The notes: generated by a model not told the origin, from the letters alone. A DNA stretch of 64,000 nt from Stutzerimonas balearica DSM 6083 (GCF_000818015.1 NZ_CP007511.1:2676501-2740500), one strand, 5' to 3'. Counted from the stretch's first letter, positions 36,742 through 46,488 are shown. Numbers and translations: made by a program.

Positions 36742-38518
36742 CGGCGTTGATCCACTCTTTGACCACCTGCGCCACCCGTCCGGGGTCTTCGGCTACCAGG
36801 TTCTTGATCGCGTTGAGCTGGGCTTCGTATCCCTCGCTCGGGCTTGGCAACATGATGTTCTGCGGGCCGCTCAGGCTGACCCGGTCGCTGGACAGGGCCG
36901 AATCGACGTCATCGCCCTCACCCAGCTCCGCGCCGCCCACGGCCGCTTGCAGCTGCTTGCTCTGCGCGGTCGTGGTCAGGTTCTTCAGCACCGGACGCAG
37001 CACACCGAACACCAGCACCAGGATGAACAGTACGCCCAGCACCTGCTTGACCACATCCCAGAACCACGGCTGCGAGTAGAAGGGTATCTCCAGCGCACTC
37101 TCGTCGAAGGTATCCGGGACGAACGGTGTGTTGATCACGCTGACGCTGTCGCCGCGACTGGCATCGAAGCCTACGGCGTCCTGCACCAGCCGCGTGAAGC
37201 GCGCCAGATCGTCGGCGCTCCAGGGCTTGCGCACCGTTTCGCCGGCGTCGTTGAGGCTGACCTGGTCGTCCACCACCACGGCGACGGACAACCGACGCAG
37301 CCGCCCCTGCTGCTGCTTGGTGTAGCTGATCGAACGGTCCAGCTCGTAGTTGCGGGTCGACTGCTTGCGCTTGTCCGCCGGGTAGGGGGCGAGCATCGGC
37401 TGCCCGGTAGCCGGGTCGATGACCTGCTGGCCATTGGCGTCGAGCAGCGGTTGCCCCGGGGCGACCGCACCGGCGGCTGCCGCGGCCTGATTGGCCTTTT
37501 CGGGCGCCGAAGCGGGGCCGGGCGGCTGATTGCTCAGGGCACCGGGCACGCCCTGCGGCGGCAGGCTGCTCTGGCGCTGCTCGTCGACGCTCTGCTCGCT
37601 GCGCAGCGCCGGCTGATCCGGATTGAAGGTCTCGGAGGTGGACTCCACGGCACTGAAGTCGACGTCCGCCGACACCTCGGCCTTGTAGCGGCCACTGCCG
37701 AGCACAGGCTGCAGGATGTTGTGCACGCGCTGGGTGTAGAGACCTTCCATGCGACGGCTGTAGTCGAACTGCTTGCCGGCCATGGTCAGCTCGGAGAGTT
37801 CCTGCTGGTCGGAGAGCAGGTTGCCCTTCTGGTCGACCACGGTGACCTGCGATTTGCCCAGCTCGGGCACGCTGGTCGCGACCAGGTTGATGATCGCCAT
37901 CACCTGGCTCGGCTCCAGCGTCCGCCCCGGATAGAGTTCGACCAGCACCGAGGCCGTCGGCTTGCGCTCGTCGCGCACGAACACCGAACTCTTCGGGATC
38001 GCCAGGTGCACGCGGGCGCCCTTGACGTTGTTCAGGCTGGAAATGGTGCGAGCCAGCTCGCCTTCCAGGCCGCGACGGTAGCGCGTCGCCTCCATGAACT
38101 GGCTGGTGCCGAGCCCCTGATCCTTGTCGAGAATCTCGAAGCCGACATTGCTGTCGGTCGGCGCGATGCCGGCACTGGCAAGCTTCAGGCGAGCGCGAGC
38201 CAGGTCATCGGCCTTGACCAGCAGAGCGCCGGAATTGGGTTCGACGGTATAGGCGATATCGGCAGCGGCGAGGGTCTCCATGACCTGATTGGCGTCCATC
38301 CCGGCCAGGCTGCCGAGCAGCGGACGATAGTCGGGCTGCTGCGACCAGAGCACCACGGCAAAGCCGATGGCCACGCTGGCGGCCAGGCCGACCAACAGGC
38401 CGATCTGCCGCAGCATCGACATCTCGGAGAGATTTTCCAGAAACGACAAGCCCAGCAGCGGCTTCTTCTCTTCGCCGCCGCCTGCCGGTACCGGAACGTT
38501 GCTCACCGCGTCAGCCAT
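36734..38518 (-). CDS. fliF: FliF, MS-ring protein
   Basis: 594 residues: first membrane helix near 36-54, ring-building periplasmic region with NQVMETLAAADIAYTVEPN and ARVHLAIPKSSVF, a Pro/Ala/Gln-rich loop (about 305-370), second helix near 480-500 and an acidic cytoplasmic tail that binds FliG (ending VAQVVKEWINADE). It is the first structure built in the basal body and is placed at the pole by FlhF. Confidence 0.97.
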   Translation of the reverse strand: MADAVSNVPVPAGGGEEKKPLLGLSFLENLSEMSMLRQIGLLVGLAASVAIGFAVVLWSQQPDYRPLLGSLAGMDANQVMETLAAADIAYTVEPNSGALLVKADDLARARLKLASAGIAPTDSNVGFEILDKDQGLGTSQFMEATRYRRGLEGELARTISSLNNVKGARVHLAIPKSSVFVRDERKPTASVLVELYPGRTLEPSQVMAIINLVATSVPELGKSQVTVVDQKGNLLSDQQELSELTMAGKQFDYSRRMEGLYTQRVHNILQPVLGSGRYKAEVSADVDFSAVESTSETFNPDQPALRSEQSVDEQRQSSLPPQGVPGALSNQPPGPASAPEKANQAAAAAGAVAPGQPLLDANGQQVIDPATGQPMLAPYPADKRKQSTRNYELDRSISYTKQQQGRLRRLSVAVVVDDQVSLNDAGETVRKPWSADDLARFTRLVQDAVGFDASRGDSVSVINTPFVPDTFDESALEIPFYSQPWFWDVVKQVLGVLFILVLVFGVLRPVLKNLTTTAQSKQLQAAVGGAELGEGDDVDSALSSDRVSLSGPQNIMLPSPSEGYEAQLNAIKNLVAEDPGRVAQVVKEWINADE

Positions 38519-38531
38519 AATTCAAACCGCC

Positions 38532-38861
38532 TCACACCGGCATCTGCATGATGTCTTGATAGGCCTGGACCAGCTTGTTGCGAACCTGGGTCAGGGCCTG
38601 AAAGGAAACGCTGGCCTTCTGCGAGGCGATCATCACTTCGGTCAGGTCGACACCGCCCTGCCCCATCTCGAACGCCGAAGCGATCTGGCTGGCGGACTGC
38701 TGGGTCTCGTGTACCTTGTTCACCGCGGCGCCGAGCATCTCCGAGAAGCTCGGCGCACCGACCTCCTGCGGCTCGGGCGTGGGCCGGGTACGCGCCATGG
38801 CATCGGTCTGCATGGCCCGCATTTCCAGCATCAAGCGATTGAATTGAACACCCTGACTCAT
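38532..38861 (-). CDS. fliE: FliE, MS-ring/rod junction protein
   Basis: 109 residues with the conserved C-terminal [27 protein letters not shown] split over residues about 83-109. It joins the MS-ring to the rod. First gene of the fliEFGHIJ run with a strong sigma-54 element upstream. In many pseudomonads fleR lies just upstream; here a divergent transporter gene follows instead. Confidence 0.95.
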   Translation of the reverse strand: MSQGVQFNRLMLEMRAMQTDAMARTRPTPEPQEVGAPSFSEMLGAAVNKVHETQQSASQIASAFEMGQGGVDLTEVMIASQKASVSFQALTQVRNKLVQAYQDIMQMPV

Positions 38862-38917
38862 CGATCTCCTCCACAGCCGCGGTTTTTTTGACGCATCGCG
38901 ACAGGCACGGGGTAGAT

Positions 38918-38933
38918 AGCAACAAGGGTGCCA
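38918..38933 (-). promoter_or_regulatory. sigma-54 promoter of the fliE operon
   Basis: Minus-strand TGGCAC, CCTTG, TTGCT, a consensus -24/-12 element 57 bases upstream of the fliE ATG. It fits RpoN-dependent control of fliEFGHIJ in Pseudomonas. Confidence 0.85.
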
Positions 38934-39085
38934 GAAGAGCAGACAGGGCAGCTCGGCCGCCCGCCTTTTGTCGCCGAGCGTGACACTGTTACGGCCATTG
39001 CCCCGCCGGCTGTACCGGGACGAGGCAACACTTCGGCACTTAGGCTAACGCCGCAACCCATCGACCACCCAGCAGACGACACCTC

Positions 39086-40273
39086 ATGCCCGAAGCCCCC
39101 CAGACTGCCCTGCGCCCCCTGTCCGACAGCTCAGCCTCAAGCGTGGTGGCCGGGTTCATCGCCATGCTGACCGGCTATACCAGTTCGCTCGTGCTCATGT
39201 TCCAGGCCGGGCAGGCCGCCGGACTGAGCGAGGCGCAGATCTCGTCCTGGATCTGGGCGCTGTCGATCGGCATGGCGATCTGCAGCATCGGCCTGTCACT
39301 GCGCTACCGCACGCCCGTCGTCGTGGCCTGGTCAACGCCCGGCGCAGCCCTGCTGATCAGCAGCCTGCCGGGCGTGCCCTACCCGGAAGCCATCGGTGCA
39401 TTCATCTTCGCCTCGGCGCTGATCGTGCTGTGCGGCCTGACCGGCAGCTTCGAGCGCCTGATGCGCCGGGTCCCCGCCTCGCTGGCCGCGGCATTGCTCG
39501 CCGGGGTGCTGTTCAATATCGGCATCGAGATCTTTCGCGCAGTGGAGGTTCAGCCAGCACTGGTACTCGGCATGTTCTTCACCTACCTGCTGAGCAAGCG
39601 CCTGCTGCCGCGCTACGCCGTGCTCGCCGCGCTGCTGGTCGGCTGCCTCATCGCCGGCCTGGCGGGCCTGCTCGATTTCCAGCGCTTCAGCCTGCAAGTT
39701 GCGGTCCCGGTCTGGACGACCCCGTCGCTGTCTTTCGCGGCCGTGTTCAGCATCGGCATTCCGCTGTTCGTCATCGCCATGGCTTCGCAGAACATGCCGG
39801 GGCTCGCGGTGTTGCGCGCCGAGGGCTATGACGCACCGGCCTCGCCGTTGATCTCGGTCACCGGCATCGCCTCGCTGCTGCTGGCACCGTTCGGCTCGCA
39901 TGGCATCCATCTGGCAGCGATCACCATGGCCATCTGCGCCGGCCCCGAGGCCCACGCCGATCGTAGCAAGCGCTATACGGCGGCCGTCTGGTGCGGGGTG
40001 TTCTACGGCATCGCCGGTATTTTCGGCGCCACCTTGGCGGCGCTGTTCGCAGCCTTTCCTGCGGCGCTGGTGCTGTCCATTGCCGCACTGGCGCTATTCG
40101 GCTCGATCGGTTCGGGGCTGACCCAGGCGATGCAGCAGCCTCAGGAGCGCGAGGCGGCGCTGATCACCTTCATGGTCACCGCGTCCGGACTGACGCTGTT
40201 CGGTATCGGGGCGGCGCTATGGGGATTGATTGCAGGGGTGCTGACCTTGGTGATTCTTAGCAAGCGGGGCTGA
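39086..40273 (+). CDS. BenE-family benzoate/aromatic acid transporter
   Basis: 395 residues with about twelve membrane helices and BenE hallmarks: VVAGFIAMLTGYTSSLVLMFQAG at the start, VVVAWSTPGAALLISS, and AFGSHGIHLAAITMAICAG-type segment (residues about 270-288, LLAPFGSHGIHLAAITMAI). The family moves benzoate or related acids with protons. No ben catabolic genes are nearby, so the substrate is uncertain. It is divergent from fliE and marks the end of the flagellar region. Confidence 0.88.
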   Translation: MPEAPQTALRPLSDSSASSVVAGFIAMLTGYTSSLVLMFQAGQAAGLSEAQISSWIWALSIGMAICSIGLSLRYRTPVVVAWSTPGAALLISSLPGVPYPEAIGAFIFASALIVLCGLTGSFERLMRRVPASLAAALLAGVLFNIGIEIFRAVEVQPALVLGMFFTYLLSKRLLPRYAVLAALLVGCLIAGLAGLLDFQRFSLQVAVPVWTTPSLSFAAVFSIGIPLFVIAMASQNMPGLAVLRAEGYDAPASPLISVTGIASLLLAPFGSHGIHLAAITMAICAGPEAHADRSKRYTAAVWCGVFYGIAGIFGATLAALFAAFPAALVLSIAALALFGSIGSGLTQAMQQPQEREAALITFMVTASGLTLFGIGAALWGLIAGVLTLVILSKRG

Positions 40274-40750
40274 GGCGGGGTAGGCAATCGAGCTGGCCAC
40301 TTAGTGTGTCGAATGAAAGCTCTGCTTCACTAGCTGCTGGCGATCTGCCTGTAAGCTTGGTTTCGCCCTGCTGGGCGACTCACTTTTTTCAGTCGCGAAA
40401 AAAGTAAGCAAAAACGCTTGCCCCTGCATCCGGCCCTGCGCTTTGCGCAGGGTTCGTTCGCTCCATCGCCGCTCCGAGGGTCGTCGTACAAGGGCCATCC
40501 TTGGCCCTTTACGACTCTCGCCGCGTCCCTGCGGCTCGCCCCTCTACGCAACGACTGCGCTCACCCTCCTGATGGGGCATTTGGAGCCGCCTGACGGGTC
40601 GTGCAATCGACTGAAAAGCCGAAGAAAAGATGCTGATTTTCCAGGCAACTCAGTTGCCCTAGGAGATCGGTTCAACATCAGGAACTGAACCGAACAGCAT
40701 CCTCATCCATTCTTGCCACCCCAGTATCAGCCCACCCCAAAGACCTTCAC
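40274..40750. other. 477-base gap holding a repeat-like element
   Basis: No gene is supported. The central part contains three stem-loops (see next entry). The rest, 40274-40354 and about 40600-40750, shows no recognisable gene, promoter or RNA. The short open frames here differ from true genes in having no family pattern. Confidence 0.6.
40355..40590. repeat. probable dispersed intergenic repeat of pseudomonads (approximate ends)
   Basis: The stretch has a run of hairpins: CTTTTTTC/GAAAAAAG at 40383-40404, CCCTGCGC/GCGCAGGG at 40434-40452 and AAGGGCCA/TGGCCCTT at 40490-40509. Sequences of this style, often mis-annotated as small proteins, occur many times between genes in Pseudomonas genomes. 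Copy number cannot be seen from one window, and I see only this copy here. Ends are a guess from where the hairpins begin and stop. Confidence 0.5.
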
Positions 40751-41512
40751 CTAAATGGCCGTCGCCCCGCCATCGACCGCCAGCGCATGCCCCGTGGTAA
40801 AGGCCGCCCCGTCGCTGCACAGATAAAGCACCGCCGCAGCGATCTCCTCGACCTTGCCGACCCGTCCGACCGGATGCATCGCCGCAGCGAACTCGGCCTT
40901 GCGCGGGTCCGCCTCGTAGGCGCGGCGGAACATGTCGGTATCGATCACTGCCGGACATACCGCATTGACCCGAATGCCCTTCTTGGCGTACTCGATCGCC
41001 GCCGATTTGGTCAGGCCGATCACCGCGTGCTTGGAAGCCGAATAGATGCTCATCTTCGGCGCAGCGCCCAGCCCGGCCACCGAAGCGGTATTGACGATCA
41101 CCCCGCCACCCTGGGCGAGCATCAGTGGCAGCTGGTGTTTCATGCACAGCCAGACGCCCTTGACGTTGACGCCCATGATGGCGTCGAACTCGGCCTCGCT
41201 GCCTTCGGCCAGCTTGCCCTTCTCGATTTCGATGCCCGCATTGTTGAACGCATAGTCGACGCGCCCGAAACGTTCCCTGGCCGCATCGAGCATGGCCTGG
41301 ACCTCGGCGTCACGGGTGACGTCGCAGCGCACGCAGAATGCCTGGCCCCCAGCGTCGACAATGGTCTTTGCCACCGCCTCGGCCGCCGCCAGGTCGATGT
41401 CGGCGACCACCACCTTCAGCCCCTGCTCGGCAAACGCCAGGGCAGTCGCCCGCCCGATACCGGCGCCAGCGCCGGTGACCAGCGCAACCTGGCCGGAGAA
41501 TTTCATGCTCAT
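40751..41512 (-). CDS. SDR-family NAD(P)-dependent oxidoreductase
   Basis: 253-residue classical short-chain dehydrogenase: TGAGAGIGRATA near the N-terminus, NNAGIE, catalytic Ser in NTASVAGLG, and YSASKHAVIGL with the Tyr-X3-Lys. The segment ADIDLAAAEA after beta-2 carries an Asp, which favours NAD(H). Substrate is unknown. The ATG at 41512 has AAGGATG nine bases upstream; a second ATG is two codons on. It is divergent from the reductase at 41728. Confidence 0.9.
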   Translation of the reverse strand: MSMKFSGQVALVTGAGAGIGRATALAFAEQGLKVVVADIDLAAAEAVAKTIVDAGGQAFCVRCDVTRDAEVQAMLDAARERFGRVDYAFNNAGIEIEKGKLAEGSEAEFDAIMGVNVKGVWLCMKHQLPLMLAQGGGVIVNTASVAGLGAAPKMSIYSASKHAVIGLTKSAAIEYAKKGIRVNAVCPAVIDTDMFRRAYEADPRKAEFAAAMHPVGRVGKVEEIAAAVLYLCSDGAAFTTGHALAVDGGATAI

Positions 41513-41727
41513 GCTGTCATCCTTATGAAAGTCCAACCTGCGCCGCGTCTCGAACGTGACCGGGCACGGCGAATCGGTCATGTTTATACGCCCGCCGCCG
41601 CGCCTCGATAAGGACCACGGTGTCGATATAACCGCTCTGGATGCCAACGCATACGCACCGACGCGATCAGCTTGCAGCGGTCCGCCCGGCGGGCTAAACC
41701 ACCCACTTTCGAACCCGCGAGGCAGCC

Positions 41728-42732
41728 ATGAACGACAAGAATCAGCAATACCTGCTCGCCACCCGCCCGGTTGGCGCGCCCACCCGCGACACCTTCGAGC
41801 TGGTCGAGACGGACCTGCACGAGCCTGGCCCCGGGGAGGTCCTGGTCAAGGTCAAATATCTGTCCATCGACCCGGCAATGCGTGGCTGGATGAACGATGC
41901 GAAGTCCTACATTCCCCCCGTCGGAATCGGCGAGGTGATGCGCGCGCTCGGCGTGGGCGAGGTCGTGGCCTCGCAGCATCCCGGCTTTGCCGTCGGCGAC
42001 CACGTCAATGGCGCGCTGGGCGTGCAGCGCTATTTCCTCGGTGAGCCGAAGGGTTTCTACAAGGTTGATCCGCAGCAGGCACCCCTGCCGCGCTACCTCT
42101 CGGCGCTGGGCATGACCGGCATGACCGCCTACTTCGCCCTGCTCGCCGTTGGCCAACCGAAGGCCGGCGAGACCGTGGTGCTGTCCGGCGCTGCAGGTGC
42201 GGTCGGCAGCGTCGCCGGCCAGATCGCCAAGCTCAAGGGCTGCCGCGTGATCGGCATCGCTGGCGGGGCCGACAAGTGCCGCTTCCTGATCGACGAGCTC
42301 GGCTTTGACGGCGCGATCGACTACAAGCACGAGGACGTGGCGGCAGGCCTCAAGCGTGAATGCCCCAAGGGCGTGGACGTCTACTTCGACAATGTCGGTG
42401 GCGACATTCTCGATGCCGTGCTCGGCCGGATCAGCGTAGGCGCGCGCGTAGTGATCTGCGGCGCGATCAGCCAGTACAACAACAAGGAAGCGATCAAGGG
42501 CCCGTCGAACTATCTGTCGCTACTGGTCAACCGCGCGCGGATGGAGGGCATGGTGGTGACCGACTACGTACAGCGCTACCCCGAAGCGCTGCGCGAGATG
42601 GCCGGCTGGCTGGCGAGCGGCCAGCTCAAGAGCCGCGAGGACATCGTAGAGGGCCTGGAGACGTTCCCGGACACCCTGATGAAGCTCTTCACCGGCGAAA
42701 ACTTCGGCAAGCTGATTCTCAAGGTGAGCTGA
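41728..42732 (+). CDS. NADP-dependent MDR-family oxidoreductase (CurA/YncB type)
   Basis: 334 residues, zinc-free medium-chain reductase: KYLSIDPAMRGWMND, GMTGMTAYFALL, nucleotide-binding VVLSGAAGAVGSVAGQIAKL and VYFDNVGGDILDAVL. Family members reduce double bonds of alpha,beta-unsaturated ketones, including curcumin; the natural substrate here is unknown. GCGAGGCAGCC precedes the ATG. A stem-loop lies just after the stop. Confidence 0.92.
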   Translation: MNDKNQQYLLATRPVGAPTRDTFELVETDLHEPGPGEVLVKVKYLSIDPAMRGWMNDAKSYIPPVGIGEVMRALGVGEVVASQHPGFAVGDHVNGALGVQRYFLGEPKGFYKVDPQQAPLPRYLSALGMTGMTAYFALLAVGQPKAGETVVLSGAAGAVGSVAGQIAKLKGCRVIGIAGGADKCRFLIDELGFDGAIDYKHEDVAAGLKRECPKGVDVYFDNVGGDILDAVLGRISVGARVVICGAISQYNNKEAIKGPSNYLSLLVNRARMEGMVVTDYVQRYPEALREMAGWLASGQLKSREDIVEGLETFPDTLMKLFTGENFGKLILKVS

Positions 42733-42740
42733 TGCTCAGC

Positions 42741-42764
42741 GGGGCCGGCGCTGCTGCCGGCCCC
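42741..42764. terminator. shared hairpin between convergent genes
   Basis: Perfect 9-bp stem GGGGCCGGC/GCCGGCCCC with a 6-base loop, between the stops of the oxidoreductase and pyrF. There is no T-run, so if it ends transcription it does so weakly or with Rho. Confidence 0.5.
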
Positions 42765-42771
42765 GGTCGAC

Positions 42772-43467
42772 TCAGGCCAGTTCCGCGGCGACCGCGGCAA
42801 GCGCCCCAGCAGGATCGGCCGCCTGGCTGATCGGCCGGCCGATTACCAGGTAGTCCGAGCCGGCCGCCATCGCCTGGGCCGGCGTGAGAATGCGGCGCTG
42901 ATCGTCCTGCGCGCTGCCGGCCGGCCGAATGCCAGGGGTGACCAGCTTCAGCTGGGCGAACTGCTGCTTGAGCGCCGGCGCCTCCTGCGCCGAACAGACC
43001 AGGCCGTCGAGCCCTGCGCGAGCTGCCAGCCCGGCCAGTCTGAGCACCTGCTGCTGCGGCTCGACATCCAGTCCGATATCGGCCAGATCCGCCTGTTCCA
43101 TGCTCGTCAGCACGGTGACGCCGATCAGCAGAGGCGCCGGCCCGCTCACCCCGGCCAGGGTTTCCCGGCAGGCGGCCATCATCCGCAACCCGCCCGAGCA
43201 ATGCACATTGACCATCCAGACACCGAGCTCGGCAGCCGCCTTGACCGCCATCGCCGTGGTGTTGGGGATATCGTGAAACTTCAGGTCGAGGAATACCTCG
43301 AAACCCTTGTGACGCAGCGCTTCGACGATCGCCGGTCCACAGCGGGTGAACAGCTCCTTGCCGACCTTGACGCGGCAGAGCGCCGGATCGAGGCGGTCGG
43401 CCAGCGCCAGAGCCGTCTCGCGGGAAGGGAAGTCGAGCGCAACGATGATGGGAGTCTTGCAGGTCAT
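42772..43467 (-). CDS. pyrF: PyrF, orotidine 5'-phosphate decarboxylase
   Basis: 231 residues: [21 protein letters not shown] at the N-terminus, VKVGKELFT, the catalytic Lys/Asp set in [12 protein letters not shown] and the phosphate-binding [12 protein letters not shown]. It makes UMP in the last step of pyrimidine synthesis. The ATG at 43467 (MTCKTP) was chosen because the family begins there; the nine codons upstream look unrelated. Transcribed alone, convergent with the reductase. Confidence 0.97.
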   Translation of the reverse strand: MTCKTPIIVALDFPSRETALALADRLDPALCRVKVGKELFTRCGPAIVEALRHKGFEVFLDLKFHDIPNTTAMAVKAAAELGVWMVNVHCSGGLRMMAACRETLAGVSGPAPLLIGVTVLTSMEQADLADIGLDVEPQQQVLRLAGLAARAGLDGLVCSAQEAPALKQQFAQLKLVTPGIRPAGSAQDDQRRILTPAQAMAAGSDYLVIGRPISQAADPAGALAAVAAELA

Positions 43468-43603
43468 GGCAGAGCCTTGTGAAGAGTTCGCCACGCATTG
43501 TCGCAGAAAACGACTCCAGCGACGCTTCGGGCAGCCGGCGATGGCCGGATTTCCGCGCTCACGTTAGAGTGCGGAAAGAACCGAACTGGCAGAGGGTGAG
43601 TGC

Positions 43604-43771
43604 ATGTCCTGGTATTTCTGGCTGATTCTGGCGGTCGCGCTCGGCTCAATCGTTGGCAGCCTGCTGCTGCTGCGCGATGGCGCACGCAAGATTCCCCTGA
43701 CCGAAGAGCAGAAGAAGCGTATCGCCGAGCGTAATGCCAAGGCCGATGCCGAAGACGCACGCGACCGCTGA
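43604..43771 (+). CDS. DUF2897 small membrane protein
   Basis: 55 residues: MSWYFWLILAVALGSIVGSL forms one membrane helix, followed by a charged tail (EEQKKRIAERNAKADAEDAR). AGAGGGTGAGTGC precedes the ATG. The pattern matches the DUF2897 family of very small inner-membrane proteins, usually found near pyrF in pseudomonads. Function is unknown. Confidence 0.85.
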   Translation: MSWYFWLILAVALGSIVGSLLLLRDGARKIPLTEEQKKRIAERNAKADAEDARDR

Positions 43772-43892
43772 GCCCTGGCGGAAGTCGCCTGTACCCGAGC
43801 CGCCGGTCAGGCCAAGGCCGAACGACGGCATCGAATGATGGCAAAAGGCCTGCATTGGCGCGATCATATACGCCACTTCGTTGGAACTCTTC

Positions 43893-46478
43893 ATGTCAGT
43901 ACCCGCCCATACCGACGGCAGCGATCTGCCTCCCGATCTACACGCCACCTTCGCTCGCCGTATCCTCCCCGCCATGGTCAGCCTGCTCGCTTTCACGCTC
44001 CTGGCTGCGGCATTCGCCATCGTGCATATCGCGCTGCGCATCGACCACGACGCCGACGCCCAGACGCGCTTCCTCGCGGACAAGGCCATTGCCACCGAGC
44101 GCGACTGGCTGCTGCGCTCGATTGTCGACTATGCCTTCTGGGGCGACGCCTACCTGCACCTCAAGGGCCCCAGCCCCGACCTCGACTGGGCCTACCAGCA
44201 AGCCAACTTCGGGCCGTCGCTCTATGCCGATTTCGGCTATGAAGCGCTGCTGATCGTGCAGCCCTCCGGGAAGGTCAGCTACGCGGTCATACGCGGAGAG
44301 CTGCAGCAGATCGAACTCAAGGCGTGGCTCGGCGCCGGGGTCGACGCCCTGCTCGAGAATGCCCACGCGGCGGCGGCGGACGATGGCGCTGCCGCTGGCC
44401 TGCTCTCGGCCGAAGGACTGCCGGCCATGGTGGTCGCCGCCGAGCTCACCCCGGGCGACAGCGGGATCGAGGCCGATCCCGGCCCTGCGCCGGTGGTGCT
44501 GTTCGTCGACCTGCTCGATGCCGAGCGCCTCGACAAACTTGGGCATCATTACGGCATCGAAGGCCTGCGCCTGCTCTCGCCGGCCGATGCGCGTGCACAA
44601 CCGAGCCAGCGCATCGACTTCGCCAACGGCGCGCCGTTGCTGTTGACCTGGACACCCGAGCGCCCGGGAAGGCTGTTATTGTGGGGCGCCCTGCCGATCC
44701 TGTTGCTTGTCGCCCTTGGCCTTGGGCTGTTGGCCTGGCTGCTGTCACGCCAGGCCATGCGCACCATCGAGCTGATGAACGAAAGCTATGCGAACCTGGC
44801 AAACAGCCGTCGCGCCTTGGCGGCAAGCGAGGCGCGCTTTCGCGACGTTGCCGAAGCGGCGTCGGACTGGATCTGGGAGACCGATGCCCAGACGCAACTC
44901 AGCTACCTCTCCGACCGCTTCAAGGAGATCACCGGGCACCCGACCGGAGAGTGGCTCGGTCGCCCACTGATCGACCTGTTGATCACCGACAACGCCGCCA
45001 TCGAGCAATGGCTGGCCGCCCCCCGCCATCCCCTGCGCTGCAGCTACCGGGCGGCCGACGGTTGCGAACGCATTTGCCGGCTGGTCGCACGGCCGATTCG
45101 GCACGGCGGGCAGCTGGCCGGCTACCGCGGCACGGCCAGTGACATCACCGAAGAGACCCGCGCCCAGGCACGCATTGCCTACCTGTCCCAGCATGACGCG
45201 CTGACCGGGCTGCCGAACCGCTCGCGCATGCACGAGTACCTTGAGTCGCGCCTGGCCGCACAGAAGCGCGGCGAGTCCCAGCTGGCGGTGTTCTATATCG
45301 ACCTGGATCGTTTCAAGCCAGTGAACGACATGCTCGGCCACGCTGCCGGAGACGAAGTGCTCAACGGCATCGCACACCGTCTCAAGCGCTGCACGCGCGA
45401 GGAGGACCTGGTCGCGCGGGTCGGTGGCGACGAGTTCGTCATGATCCTTGGCCGACTGGTCGAACGCCAGGCCATCGACCAGCTCTGCGCGCGCATAATC
45501 AAGACCGTTGCCAGCCCTTTCCAGATCGACGGCAACCAGGTCTTTGTCGGCGCCAGCATCGGTATCGCCATCGCGCCGAACGATGCGACCAGCGCCAGCG
45601 AGTTGCTGCGCTGCGCCGACGTGGCCCTGTACAAGGCCAAGGCCGACGGCCGCGGTACCTGGCGCTTCTACGGCCATGAACTGGACAAGAGCCTGCAGCA
45701 ACGCCTCGAACGCGAAGAGGAGCTGCGCAACGCGATTGCCGAGCAGCAGTTCGAAATTCACTACCAGCCAAGGTTTCGCAGTCACAACCTGCGGATCGCC
45801 GGCGCCGAGGCGTTGGTCCGCTGGAAGCATCCCGAACGCGGCCTGCTGCTGCCTGAGCAGTTCATCCCCCTGGCCGAACACAGTGGGCAGATCGTCGCGC
45901 TGGGCCGCTGGGTGCTGCGCCAGGCTTGCCACGATGCACGCCAGTGGCCCGGCGATGCGGTAGTCTCGGTGAACCTGTCGCCGCAGCAGCTGCACGATCG
46001 GCTTCTCGACGACCTCCGTAGCGCACTGGCCGACAGTGGTTTGCCGGCGCAGCGGCTGGAGCTGGAGATCACCGAAACCGCCCTGTTGCAGAACAGTGAT
46101 GACATCCTCTCGCTGCTCAACGAGATCAAGGCCCTCGGCGTGCGCCTGGCCATGGACGATTTCGGTACGGGCTATTCGTCGATCCGCAGTCTGCGCCACT
46201 ACCCTTTCGACGTGATCAAGATCGACGACAGCTTCGTCGGCACCATCGAGCACAACCCGCAGGACCACTCCATCGTCCGCGCGCTGATCGAGATCGGCCG
46301 CGGTTTGCAGCTTGGTGTCACGGCTGAGGGCGTCGAGACTGAAGAGCAGCTGCAGCTGCTGCTCGACGACGGTTGCACCGAGGTACAGGGGTTTCACATG
46401 AGCGAGCCGCTGAGCACCGGGGCATTGGCCGCGATGCTCCTCGACCACGGCGAACCGGGCGCGAGCCCACAGGCTTAG
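43893..46478 (+). CDS. CHASE4-like/PAS/GGDEF/EAL c-di-GMP enzyme
   Basis: 861 residues. Membrane helices near 30 and 270 flank a periplasmic CHASE4-like sensor (DYAFWGDAYLHL, about 80-240); PAS about 300-420; GGDEF domain with intact VGGDEFV and an RxxD inhibitory site (REED, five residues before GGDEF); EAL domain with EALVRW, NLSPQQL, ITETALL, DDFGTGYSS and EGVETEEQ all present. Both synthesis and breakdown of c-di-GMP are possible. The ATG at 43893 was preferred over a TTG four codons upstream. Confidence 0.94.
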   Translation: MSVPAHTDGSDLPPDLHATFARRILPAMVSLLAFTLLAAAFAIVHIALRIDHDADAQTRFLADKAIATERDWLLRSIVDYAFWGDAYLHLKGPSPDLDWAYQQANFGPSLYADFGYEALLIVQPSGKVSYAVIRGELQQIELKAWLGAGVDALLENAHAAAADDGAAAGLLSAEGLPAMVVAAELTPGDSGIEADPGPAPVVLFVDLLDAERLDKLGHHYGIEGLRLLSPADARAQPSQRIDFANGAPLLLTWTPERPGRLLLWGALPILLLVALGLGLLAWLLSRQAMRTIELMNESYANLANSRRALAASEARFRDVAEAASDWIWETDAQTQLSYLSDRFKEITGHPTGEWLGRPLIDLLITDNAAIEQWLAAPRHPLRCSYRAADGCERICRLVARPIRHGGQLAGYRGTASDITEETRAQARIAYLSQHDALTGLPNRSRMHEYLESRLAAQKRGESQLAVFYIDLDRFKPVNDMLGHAAGDEVLNGIAHRLKRCTREEDLVARVGGDEFVMILGRLVERQAIDQLCARIIKTVASPFQIDGNQVFVGASIGIAIAPNDATSASELLRCADVALYKAKADGRGTWRFYGHELDKSLQQRLEREEELRNAIAEQQFEIHYQPRFRSHNLRIAGAEALVRWKHPERGLLLPEQFIPLAEHSGQIVALGRWVLRQACHDARQWPGDAVVSVNLSPQQLHDRLLDDLRSALADSGLPAQRLELEITETALLQNSDDILSLLNEIKALGVRLAMDDFGTGYSSIRSLRHYPFDVIKIDDSFVGTIEHNPQDHSIVRALIEIGRGLQLGVTAEGVETEEQLQLLLDDGCTEVQGFHMSEPLSTGALAAMLLDHGEPGASPQA

Positions 46479-46488
46479 CGCCGCCGGA

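Noticed and set aside
40301..40551. Small proteins in the gap after the BenE gene
   Set aside because: They lie across the hairpin-rich repeat, show no family pattern and have no ribosome site.
44745..46448. 567-codon minus-strand frame
   Set aside because: Antisense of the GGDEF/EAL gene; no supporting pattern.
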